Positions 1 through 5,828 of a DNA stretch of 12,035 nucleotides are shown here, in pieces. Position 1 is the first letter of the stretch. Each line of letters starts with the position of its first letter. Origin of the DNA: JACMJP01 sp046160675 (GTDB taxonomy: Bacteria > Bacteroidota > Bacteroidia > Chitinophagales > BACL12); assembly GCA_046160675.1 (NCBI GenBank), contig JBJXHH010000029.1, forward strand, positions 1 to 12,035, given 5' to 3'. The position numbers and the translations under genes were made by a program. The notes under the pieces were generated by a model. The model saw only the letters and a program-made list of their open reading frames with translations. It searched no databases and was not told the origin of the DNA.

Positions 1-15
1 CCCTGTTCTCCGTAG
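1..15 (+). repeat. Outer REP-like repeat, left copy
   Basis: Reads ccctgttctccgtag and continues into attg. It is inverted relative to 827-841 (one mismatch) and in the same orientation as 1802-1816 (one mismatch). It looks like the first arm of the hairpin repeat seen intact at 56-81, with the second arm decayed. Confidence 0.7.
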
Positions 16-51
16 ATTGATTCACATCAAATATAAATATAAACATTATTA

Positions 52-106
52 GAACGTTCGGCGTAGATTGCATCTACGTCGAATTTGGTTTGTAGACTGT
101 GTCTAC
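52..106 (+). repeat. Left REP cluster: two hairpins
   Basis: Two palindromes in tandem. The first is cgtagat-tgc-atctacg at 62-78 (7-bp perfect stem, 3-nt loop), preceded by the 8-bp palindrome gaacgttc at 52-59. The second is gtagac-tgt-gtctac at 92-106 (6-bp stem, 3-nt loop). Short stems with a GTAG-containing foot are the kind of substrate RAYT transposases bind. The pair mirrors the cluster at 732-790. Confidence 0.75.
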
Positions 107-130
107 CATTTAAATAAATAACATTCAACA

Positions 131-673
131 TTAATCTAAATCTATTTCAATCAGCGCATTTAACCCGGCATAATTTCTTGCACTGCTATAAAGATAATGC
201 TCAGGCAATTCAACAATTCCTGCCCGCACAGGATTCATGTGTATATAATGCAACTTCTGATCAAAAAATTGTGGTGTAAATATTCCTTCAGGGTGATTGT
301 CATGCGTCCAGAACTGATATTGTTCGTTTCGTTTAGTATATTTTGCTGCATATTCAAATCTATGCAACATCCATTCTCTTCGACTTTCAGGTTCTTCTTT
401 AATAGAGGTGATTATTTTTTTGGATATAAATTTTTTAATGCTTCCAACTAATTCTGAAAGTTCACCTGCTGAACTTTTTGCAATTACATGTACATGGTTA
501 CTCATAATTACATAAGCTGAAAGCAATAATCCTTTTTCTTTTCGGCAATATGTAAAACTTTCAAGCAAAATATCGCAGTATCTTTTTCTTGAAAAAACAT
601 CTATCCAGTCAACAACAGTAAACGTCATAAAATAACTTCCTTCCTGGTCTCTTATTTTATATCCTTCCGGCAT
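131..673 (-). CDS. REP-associated tyrosine transposase (RAYT, Y1_Tnp/IS200-like superfamily)
   Basis: A 180-residue single-domain HUH nuclease of the IS200-like family, the usual length for a RAYT. The metal-binding HUH motif is in SNHVHVI, with His60 and His62. The helix carrying the presumed catalytic tyrosine is LHYIHMNPVRAGIV (Tyr143 is the candidate). The RAYT-type tail PEHYLYSSARNYAG follows at about 157-170. These enzymes nick single-stranded DNA through a 5'-phosphotyrosine and bind REP hairpins. The gene lies between two mirror-image REP clusters, as expected for an autonomous REP-RAYT unit. All key motifs are intact and there is no frameshift, so it is probably functional. The start is the ATG beginning MPEGYKIRDQ, which matches the N-terminal beta strand (SYFMTFTV) expected of the fold. 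No accessory transposon genes are present, in line with domestication. The family is confident; the precise subgroup is not. Confidence 0.9.
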   Translation of the reverse strand: MPEGYKIRDQEGSYFMTFTVVDWIDVFSRKRYCDILLESFTYCRKEKGLLLSAYVIMSNHVHVIAKSSAGELSELVGSIKKFISKKIITSIKEEPESRREWMLHRFEYAAKYTKRNEQYQFWTHDNHPEGIFTPQFFDQKLHYIHMNPVRAGIVELPEHYLYSSARNYAGLNALIEIDLD

Positions 674-731
674 TTACTTTTTTCAAATAAAAGTATTTAA
701 AATTTATTTTACTACATAGTTTTGAATAAAA

Positions 732-790
732 TGTAGTTGCAAACTACACACCTTGAACGACGTAGATACAATCTACGCCGAACAGCGTTC
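732..790 (-). repeat. Right REP cluster: two hairpins, inverted relative to the left cluster
   Basis: Contains tgtagtt-gca-aactaca at 732-748 (7-bp stem) and cgtagat-aca-atctacg at 761-777 (7-bp stem), followed by gaac-agc-gttc at 780-790. Positions 758-783 are the inverted copy of 56-81 with a single difference, in the loop. The order of the hairpins is mirrored relative to the left cluster. It lies just upstream of the transposase start on its coding strand, so binding here could also autoregulate that gene (inference). Confidence 0.75.
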
Positions 791-821
791 TTTTGTTAAT
801 TTTGAGTAAAAATTAAGTTTA

Positions 822-841
822 ACAAACTACGGAGAACGGGG
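822..841 (-). repeat. Outer REP-like repeat, right copy
   Basis: ctacggagaacgggg at 827-841 is inverted relative to 1-15 (14 of 15) and to 1802-1816 (13 of 15). It is therefore both the right border of the REP-RAYT unit and the left border of the 842-1801 segment. Confidence 0.65.
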
Positions 842-1049
842 TGCTGGATATAAAAGCGACGACATTCCTTCATTGTTTGATTTACCTATTGGATGGGAAG
901 TCAATATCGGAAAATGGAGAGAAGATCATAAAACTTTAGAGTCTACCCAAGATTCAATAAACAGGGCTACAGAAATTCGGGCTGATATGAAAAACCCTGT
1001 TATTGATCAAGAAGTTGATAGCTGGCTCGAAAATAATTTAGAAGAATAA
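840..1049 (+). pseudogene. 3' remnant of a truncated gene, possibly an RHS/polymorphic toxin tail
   Basis: An open frame without a plausible start codon runs out of the repeat at 827-841 and ends in TAA at 1047-1049, giving about 69 residues. It begins GAGYKSDDIPSLFDLP and ends VDSWLENNLEE. The composition is normal for a protein: acidic, with a Trp-rich stretch WEVNIGKW and a helical C-terminus. In-frame stops lie upstream within the repeat, so the 5' part has been lost or moved. It stops 10 nt before the following lipoprotein gene, an arrangement typical of toxin-tail/immunity pairs in polymorphic toxin systems. I do not recognise the family. The toxin-tail idea rests only on that position and on the RHS cassette further along. 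Confidence 0.45.
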
Positions 1050-1059
1050 ATTATGCACT

Positions 1060-1794
1060 ATGAAGTTTAAAAGTTATGTAATATTTTGTTTGGGAGTTTT
1101 ATTGGTCTCACCTTCTTGCAAGCACGAGACAGACCAGAAACAGCAAATAAAAAGCATTAATGTTGATTCAATATTGTCCAGCTATGTTAGGATGGATGTT
1201 TTAATTGATAGTATATTTTTTGATACACTAAATATAGATACCATAAAGTTCACACTGGTAGATACATCTACATATACAGTTAGAGAACTAGTTAGGCTTA
1301 GGGCTATATATTTGACAAATAAGTTTTCTGAGCTAATAAATAAATATTCCAAACCTGTTTTATTCATAAATAAATACTCACGGTATGGCTTTAATAATGA
1401 ACTTGTCTTCACACAAGAAGAGGCTTCAAAAATAAATACTTTGATAAGCGACAATCAAGCATTAATTACCTACTCAGAATACATGCTAAATAATTTTAAT
1501 ACTGATGATTATGCTTTATGTAATTTATATATAGAAAAACTTGTAGATCATATTGAAGATAAGGGATATACTAACTTTATAGATTTAATGATTGAAAAAT
1601 CAAAGGAATGCAACTCTATACTGCCTGCCGATAAAATAACTTATTCTGACAGGCTAAGACTACTTGGTGTATTCATGTCTAACTTTAAACCGGAAACAGC
1701 AATTAAATTAGATTATTTTTTTCTTGTCTGTAACGAACCAATAATAGATAAAAACGATAAACAAATTTCTGAAAAATTTAAGAAAGCAAAATGA
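1060..1794 (+). CDS. Putative lipoprotein of unknown function (candidate immunity protein)
   Basis: A 244-residue protein with an N-terminal signal peptide (MKFKSYVIFCLGVLLVSPSC). The lipid-modified cysteine would be Cys20, although the residues before it (SPS) make a weak lipobox. The mature part is hydrophilic, rich in Asp, Asn, Ile and Lys, and mainly helical in appearance, with no catalytic motif that I recognise. The AT-rich codon use looks lower in GC than the housekeeping genes to the right. The gene begins 10 nt after the stop of the truncated frame 840-1049 and ends 7 nt before another REP-like repeat, so this pair forms a unit bracketed by repeats. By analogy with the RHS-tip/lipoprotein pair at 2306-3948, it may protect against the product whose tail is left upstream. 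That role is inference; the gene itself is well supported by its long open frame and signal peptide. Confidence 0.75.
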   Translation: MKFKSYVIFCLGVLLVSPSCKHETDQKQQIKSINVDSILSSYVRMDVLIDSIFFDTLNIDTIKFTLVDTSTYTVRELVRLRAIYLTNKFSELINKYSKPVLFINKYSRYGFNNELVFTQEEASKINTLISDNQALITYSEYMLNNFNTDDYALCNLYIEKLVDHIEDKGYTNFIDLMIEKSKECNSILPADKITYSDRLRLLGVFMSNFKPETAIKLDYFFLVCNEPIIDKNDKQISEKFKKAK

Positions 1795-1801
1795 TTTCTA
1801 T

Positions 1802-1827
1802 CCCTGTTCTCCATAGATTGCATCTAC
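1802..1827 (+). repeat. REP-like repeat, third border copy
   Basis: ccctgttctccatag at 1802-1816 matches 1-15 with one difference, and it continues into a hairpin tagat-tgc-atcta at 1814-1826 like that at 62-78. It sits 7 nt after the stop of the lipoprotein gene and is inverted relative to 827-841. The region between is therefore flanked by inverted repeats. Confidence 0.65.
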
Positions 1828-1873
1828 TATTTTTATTCCGAGCAGAGGTCTAAAAAAATAAACATGTGGTTTT

Positions 1874-2078
1874 AACCCTGCGCAAATCTAGAAACTGCAA
1901 TACATTCATCGCAACCCAATATCTAAACATTGGGAGCTCGCTGAGACATCTGAAGACTATGTGAATTCATCTGCCAGGTTTTATAAAACCGGTGATCAGG
2001 GCGTTTATCCTGTTACAAATTATTTGAAATTTTATGATGTGCCTGTTGCAAAGAAACCGTTTTAAGATGCGCAGGGTT
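1874..2078. mobile_element. 205-bp inverted-repeat-bounded element carrying a RAYT fragment
   Basis: A perfect 11-bp inverted repeat, aaccctgcgca at 1874-1884 and tgcgcagggtt at 2068-2078, exactly encloses the C-terminal remnant of a transposase gene. The layout resembles an internally deleted, non-autonomous derivative of a REP-RAYT or IS200-like unit. The terminal sequence differs from the cgtagat-type repeats around the first RAYT, which agrees with the enclosed fragment belonging to a different RAYT lineage. Confidence 0.5.
1892..2065 (+). pseudogene. C-terminal remnant of a second RAYT transposase
   Basis: The frame reads KLQYIHRNPISKHWELAE at 1892-1945, then SEDYVNSSARFYKTG and on to a TAA at 2063-2065 (57 residues). 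It aligns without gaps to the C-terminal part of the intact RAYT at 131-673: KLxYIHxNP and then DYxxSSARxY against KLHYIHMNP and HYLYSSARNY. Only the tyrosine helix and tail survive. The HUH half is missing and a TAG lies directly before the fragment. The tail GVYPVTNYLKFYDVP has no counterpart in the first RAYT, so it derives from a different subfamily and is not a duplication of its neighbour. It cannot be functional by itself. Confidence 0.8.
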
Positions 2079-2233
2079 ACACGGTTTTTATATTTTTACG
2101 GGTGTGCGAAACTATGCTAGGAAGTGGTGGAGGAGGGAACCTTGATGGGAATGAGATGGCGAGGAATAGCTCTGAAGGAATTAATAAAGTATCAGAGTGG
2201 GAACTCTGAAAGGAATAAAAGTATTAATTACTA

Positions 2234-2297
2234 ACTTGTCGTAATGTTTGTAGCACATCGTTTACGTAGATTTGCGTAAACTTATTTTAGGACAAGT
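2234..2297. repeat. Nested inverted repeat (possible REP or terminator)
   Basis: The outer arms are acttgtc (2234-2240) and gacaagt (2291-2297). The inner arms are gtttacg (2260-2266) and cgtaaac (2275-2281), around a loop containing tagattt. It lies just beyond the stop of the minus-strand lipoprotein gene (2306), so it could act as a transcript end. There is no clear U-tract on that strand, and the inner hairpin resembles the REP-like elements of this region. Confidence 0.45.
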
Positions 2298-2305
2298 CAG
2301 GGTAT

Positions 2306-2890
2306 CTACCAATCAACAGAGTAGGTTTTTATATTCTCACCTAAAATTTCTCTTACATATACTGTTTTCGATTTTTTATAAATCATAGTTAATGTGTCCC
2401 CCCTTGTATTCAAATAATAATCAAGAATGATATACATTCCCTGACCCTCTGCATAAGCAAACTCTTCAATTTGTATCTTTTTTCCATCTTCACTGAAATA
2501 ATATGACTTACTATAATTCGCATTATTAGGGTTTAAATCATCATCATTAATGTTACCTGTGGGGTCACCATTTGATGGATCAAATTTAGAAAAACCCAAA
2601 GCTCTACCGTTAGAATAAAATTTCCAGTAATAGACCAAATTATTAGAGGCATAGTAATCATTCCCTTTTGGCTGCACTAATTCCCCCATATAATATCTTT
2701 TGAATTCTCTATAAATATTTATAGTATCCAGATTTTGAGGAATTGTATTTCCATGTTTATCTTTTAACTTAAATCTGGGATGTTTAGGTACATATTGCCC
2801 ATACTGATTATCGTAGCCTTTTTCAAAAAGAGAACAAGCGCTTAAAGACATAAAAAGTAGAATTATTGTCAGTTGTGATTTGAATTTCAT
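2306..2890 (-). CDS. Lipoprotein, candidate immunity protein for the adjacent RHS toxin tip
   Basis: A lipoprotein with a clean signal sequence MKFKSQLTIILLFMSLSAC and a lipobox SLSAC that gives Cys19 as the lipid anchor. I place the start at 2890 rather than at the ATG six bases earlier, because this ATG forms a 4-nt ATGA overlap with the stop of the upstream RHS-tip gene, a sign of translational coupling. The mature part (about 175 residues) is rich in Tyr, Asn and Asp and appears to be mostly beta strand (YYWKFYSNGRALGFSKFD, KKIQIEEFAY), but I recognise no family. In polymorphic toxin systems the gene directly downstream of the toxin tip usually encodes its immunity protein. Lipoprotein immunity proteins are known for toxins that act in or pass through the periplasm. 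The role is inferred from position. Confidence 0.8.
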   Translation of the reverse strand: MKFKSQLTIILLFMSLSACSLFEKGYDNQYGQYVPKHPRFKLKDKHGNTIPQNLDTINIYREFKRYYMGELVQPKGNDYYASNNLVYYWKFYSNGRALGFSKFDPSNGDPTGNINDDDLNPNNANYSKSYYFSEDGKKIQIEEFAYAEGQGMYIILDYYLNTRGDTLTMIYKKSKTVYVREILGENIKTYSVDW

Positions 2891-3948
2891 AACCATATAG
2901 TAAATTTCGTTGTACTTATATTTGATATATTAATAACTGGAAGTATCGCATTACTTAAAACTTGAAATTGCCTTTGATCTTGAATCCAGTCATGAGCTAC
3001 TGTGTTTTGAAATGGACCCCTTATCCATCGATCAGAATTTATGCCTATGCTGTATTCACCATAATTCAATGTTAATCCACCATATCTATATTTTTCTCCC
3101 TTTTCATAGACAAACCCGTGGGTATAATTTTCACCAAACATTCCCTCACCTTGGGGAGTGCCCATTTTTCCATCAGCGGCCTTTTCTTCTTCTGCGAAAC
3201 TTTCTTTATCTCTCAAACCCGTTAACAAGTTCATATTTACAGAAAATTCCCGTATCGTAATTGAAGCTGCAGCCGTTCTATAGCTATCTTCCCGATCCCC
3301 TAAACCAACATAACCAAATGGTGTCCCGTCATTCTCGTATATAAAGCCAAAACCTTTAAACGAAGCAGCCATCATCCCTGTTCTTTGACTAAACTCTTGC
3401 AATTGACCAGTACCTGACCACATATTCGTTCCGACACTGACACTGAAATCACCGTCATTGTAATTCATCATTGCCGAATTTCTGAATTCAATTCCACTTT
3501 TACCTGTAGTGTAGAAATTACTTTGGTAGGTAACTCCCAAACCATATGAAGCTGTAAAATCACCAATTGGTTGATCCAGAGTGAAACTAGTCCCTACTTT
3601 TAATCCTCCAGTTCCTAATGAAAGTCCAATTTTGAATGAAGGTTGAGGGCAATCATCACAATCCCCATTAGAATCAGTATTTGTAATTGGTTTATTACTA
3701 AAAGCATGATATTTTGACAACCAAGGTTTATCTATAGGATCTACATTCCACCTCCTCCCTAACCTCGGATCATACTCCCAAAACATCGCTGTATTTGCAT
3801 TCCCATTTCCATACACCTCATCATCCTGCTCCTGCCCATTAAACCCGTACCTGTAATTCTCAGATGATGACACACTCCATGAACGATTCGGCATGCCCAT
3901 CCCGAACGGATCATAATCTTTTGTTGAATTTGCAGGTATTAAATTCAT
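2887..3948 (-). CDS. Orphan RHS tip: RHS repeat-associated core end plus probable polymorphic toxin type 23 domain
   Basis: 353 residues. The first 90 or so are the end of an RHS/YD-repeat shell: DYDPFGMGMP at 11-20, YRYGFNGQEQDDEVYG at 32-47, YDPRLGRRWNVDP at 59-71 and AFSNKPI at 82-88. After this conserved hinge the sequence switches to a variable tip. It is Gly/Tyr/Ser-rich with alternating strands and carries ENDG (205-208), GDREDSYRTAAASI (217-230), YRYGGLTLNYGEYSIGIN (287-304) and RGPFQN (310-315). I associate this pattern with the Bacteroidota type 23 polymorphic toxin domain (Ntox23, a predicted nuclease). A TAA lies four codons before the ATG, and the thousand or more residues of a normal RHS body are absent, so the gene is truncated or is a promoterless tip cassette. 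It is coupled by ATGA to the lipoprotein gene that follows. The RHS part is secure; the toxin class is from memory of the family pattern. Confidence 0.8.
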   Translation of the reverse strand: MNLIPANSTKDYDPFGMGMPNRSWSVSSSENYRYGFNGQEQDDEVYGNGNANTAMFWEYDPRLGRRWNVDPIDKPWLSKYHAFSNKPITNTDSNGDCDDCPQPSFKIGLSLGTGGLKVGTSFTLDQPIGDFTASYGLGVTYQSNFYTTGKSGIEFRNSAMMNYNDGDFSVSVGTNMWSGTGQLQEFSQRTGMMAASFKGFGFIYENDGTPFGYVGLGDREDSYRTAAASITIREFSVNMNLLTGLRDKESFAEEEKAADGKMGTPQGEGMFGENYTHGFVYEKGEKYRYGGLTLNYGEYSIGINSDRWIRGPFQNTVAHDWIQDQRQFQVLSNAILPVINISNISTTKFTIWL

Positions 3949-4031
3949 TTGATAAAGTTAAAGAAAATATAGATTGGGAACAGCTGAAGCGTAGAGTTAT
4001 GCTGATTTCTTTCGGAAAACCAGATGAATAA
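3945..4031 (+). pseudogene. Possible 3' tail of a broken plus-strand gene
   Basis: A plus-strand frame without a start codon reads SFDKVKENIDWEQLKRRV and then MLISFGKPDE, ending in TAA at 4029-4031. The frame is open leftward through the antisense of the RHS tip. Its amphipathic helical composition looks more protein-like than a random frame. It lies where RHS similarity stops, so it may be the leftover end of a gene cut when the tip cassette landed. It is too short to identify and could be chance. Confidence 0.25.
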
Positions 4032-4053
4032 CTGAAAATAAGTGATATATAAT

Positions 4054-4287
4054 TTACCCTACTAACTTATCAATTGCTTCAGCCAGTTTCCTGTCTTTAT
4101 CAGTAACGATATTTCCGGCATCATGAGTAGAGAGGAAGATCTCTACCTTGTTCCAGACGTTCGTCCAGTAAGGATGATGGTTTTGTTTTTCGGCAAGGAT
4201 GGCTACTCTTGTCATGAAAGCGAATGCTTCAGAAAAGTCTTTAAAAAGAAATGTTTTTTGAAGTTGGTTGTTTTTTTCTTCCCACAT
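4054..4287 (-). CDS. Pterin-4a-carbinolamine (4a-hydroxytetrahydrobiopterin) dehydratase
   Basis: 77 residues, matching the compact PCD/DCoH form common in Bacteroidota. It dehydrates 4a-hydroxytetrahydropterin during cofactor recycling after aromatic amino acid hydroxylation, and related members serve molybdopterin or folate metabolism. The catalytic signature is clear: EKQNHHPYWTNVWNKVEI at about 33-50 supplies the His37-His38-Pro pair and the conserved aromatic. THDAGNIVTDKD at 54-65 supplies the third His (His55) and the following Asp. The start MWEEKNNQLQ fits the family's short N-terminus. No phenylalanine hydroxylase gene is visible here. It lies downstream of pyruvate kinase on the same strand but 107 nt away, with a tandem repeat between, so co-transcription is possible but not evident. 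Confidence 0.92.
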   Translation of the reverse strand: MWEEKNNQLQKTFLFKDFSEAFAFMTRVAILAEKQNHHPYWTNVWNKVEIFLSTHDAGNIVTDKDRKLAEAIDKLVG

Positions 4288-4320
4288 AGATATGTTTGAT
4301 TGAATGATTTATGATCGTTA

Positions 4321-4362
4321 GTTTGAGGTTCGAGGTTGAAGGTTCAAAGTTCGAGGTTCAAA
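4321..4362. repeat. Heptanucleotide tandem repeat, six units
   Basis: Six contiguous 7-mers in perfect register: gtttgag, gttcgag, gttgaag, gttcaaa, gttcgag, gttcaaa, with consensus GTTYRAR. They are followed by gttattg, which keeps the first three bases. They occupy the gap between the pyruvate kinase stop and the dehydratase start. Degenerate heptamers of this kind occur in intergenic DNA of some Bacteroidota and cyanobacteria and can vary in copy number by slippage. Function unknown. Confidence 0.8.
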
Positions 4363-4394
4363 GTTATTGTTAATTGCATACTGCCTGTTTACAT

Positions 4395-5828
4395 TCATTG
4401 CACAACACTTATCTTGAGTGTATTGGTTCTTGCCATTTCTTTCACGGGCATGGTTCCGAGATTGATAACTACATCGCCTTCTTTCAGGTTTCCCCTGTCT
4501 TTCAAAAATTCCTGCACTTCTTTAAATGTGTTGTTCGTTCCTTTCATGCCTTCATAATAAAATGCCTCCACACCCCAGAGTAAGTTTAAGATATTTACAA
4601 CTTCTTTATTGTTTGTAAAAATATAAATATTCGACTTGGGGCGGCAGCTTGAAACCATGAAGGCTGTGTACCCGGTTTTAGTCATACCCGTGATGGCAGC
4701 AGCATGCACTTCTTCGGCAATGTTGCATGCATTAAAACAAATAGCATCACTTAAATATGTTGGAGAATTTTTATCCGGCTCATGCCTGCGATGAAAAACG
4801 ATGTCTTCTTTTTCAGCCTGTTCAATGATGCGTACCATTGTTTTAATTACGATTTCAGGATATTTTCCGGCTGCAGTTTCGGCGCTCAGCATCACAGCAT
4901 CAGCGCCATCTAATACAGCATTTGCTACATCTGTTACTTCAGCCCGGGTAGGATGTGGGTTTTCAATCATACTTTCCATCATTTGTGTAGCAATGATCAC
5001 GGGCGTTGTTTTTTCAAGGCATCTTCTGCACAGGTCTTTTTGAGTAAATGGAACAATTTCTACTGGCATTTCTACACCAAGGTCGCCCCTTGCCACCATG
5101 ATTGCATCAGTAACATCAATGATCGCATCAATATTTTTTAATGCTTCGGGCTTTTCAATTTTTGCAATTACCCTTGCATGAGAGCCATGATGCCTGATAA
5201 TGTTTTTGAGATGCTGAATATCATCAGCCTTGCGTACAAAACTCAGGGCAACCCAGTTAGCTCCGTGTTTGAGAGCAAACAATAAATCAGTATGATCTTT
5301 TTCTGTAAGAGATGGGATGGAAACTTTCGTATCAGGCAGGTTCACCCCTTTTTTTGAAGAAACCGGCCCCCCGAAAATGATCTTTGTTTTTACTGTGTCT
5401 TTCTTGTTTGTTTCAAGCACTTTTAACTCTATTTTTCCATCATCTATCAAAATAGTTTCCCCTTTCTGCACATCTTGCGGGAATGCCGGATAAGTGATGT
5501 ACACCTTTTTATTATTACCAATGCCCGGAATTGTAGTTATTTCCAGTTCGTCCCCTTCCTTCAGCACGGTAAGAGGGATCACCTCTCCTAACCTGATCTT
5601 GGGCCCCTGCAAGTCAGCAAGTATGCTTACATGTTTTTTATTTTTTTTATTCGCCTCTTTTATGAGTTGAATTGTTTGCGCATGTTGATCATGTGTGCCG
5701 TGTGAAAAATTCAGGCGGAAAACATCAACACCTGCATGCATAAGTTTGTCTATCATTTCCGCATTTGCGCTTGCAGGCCCAAGGGTTGCTATGATTTTTG
5801 TTTTATTTCCTCTCCGTTTCATCGTCAT
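4395..5828 (-). CDS. pyk: Pyruvate kinase
   Basis: A full-length 477-residue glycolytic enzyme that converts phosphoenolpyruvate and ADP to pyruvate and ATP in the cytosol. Visible motifs include ATLGPAS (14-20), RLNFSHG (38-44) and the start of the lid B domain at ADLQGPKIRLG (71-81). The pyruvate kinase signature is VIAKIEKPEAL (220-230) with catalytic Lys223 and metal-ligand Glu225; MVARGDLG (244-251), ATQMMESM (280-287) and SAETAAGKYP (315-324) follow. The C-terminal allosteric domain spans about 350-477. Two in-frame ATGs are possible, at 5828 and 5822; MKRRGNKTKI from 5822 fits relatives equally well. Either way the start overlaps the end of the upstream IPExxVDY gene by 20-26 nt, indicating a tightly coupled operon. 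This gene pair is conserved in Bacteroidota. Nothing appears altered in the active site. Confidence 0.97.
   Translation of the reverse strand: MTMKRRGNKTKIIATLGPASANAEMIDKLMHAGVDVFRLNFSHGTHDQHAQTIQLIKEANKKNKKHVSILADLQGPKIRLGEVIPLTVLKEGDELEITTIPGIGNNKKVYITYPAFPQDVQKGETILIDDGKIELKVLETNKKDTVKTKIIFGGPVSSKKGVNLPDTKVSIPSLTEKDHTDLLFALKHGANWVALSFVRKADDIQHLKNIIRHHGSHARVIAKIEKPEALKNIDAIIDVTDAIMVARGDLGVEMPVEIVPFTQKDLCRRCLEKTTPVIIATQMMESMIENPHPTRAEVTDVANAVLDGADAVMLSAETAAGKYPEIVIKTMVRIIEQAEKEDIVFHRRHEPDKNSPTYLSDAICFNACNIAEEVHAAAITGMTKTGYTAFMVSSCRPKSNIYIFTNNKEVVNILNLLWGVEAFYYEGMKGTNNTFKEVQEFLKDRGNLKEGDVVINLGTMPVKEMARTNTLKISVVQ

Larger units (their letters stand above)
1..841. mobile_element. REP/RAYT element (transposase gene plus flanking inverted hairpin repeats)
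   Basis: A complete-looking REP-RAYT unit. The transposase gene sits in the middle. On each side is a pair of hairpin-forming repeats arranged as mirror images: an outer 15-nt repeat (1-15 against 827-841, 14 of 15 identical in inverted orientation) and an inner 26-nt repeat (56-81 against 758-783, 25 of 26 identical, inverted). RAYTs are single-domain HUH nucleases related to IS200/IS605 TnpA that act on REP palindromes and are usually fixed in the genome rather than freely mobile. The left end coincides with the window edge, so more repeat copies may lie outside. The right end abuts the open 3' end of a broken gene at 840-1049, which suggests the element arrived in, or recombined into, a coding sequence. 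Confidence 0.75.

Noticed and set aside
197..451. Plus-strand ORF antisense to the RAYT gene
   Set aside because: It lies wholly within the transposase gene on the opposite strand and has no protein-family features.
2114..2209. A 31-codon plus-strand ORF (MLGSGGGGNLDGNEMARN and on to SEWEL), in frame with the RAYT relic
   Set aside because: No ribosome binding site or recognisable family is visible, and the glycine-rich start and short length are easily produced by chance. It could be a scrap of an RHS tip but cannot be supported.
1..2300. CRISPR array suggested by several short repeats
   Set aside because: The repeats are palindromic, inverted, irregularly spaced and lie around a RAYT gene, with no uniform spacers or cas genes.
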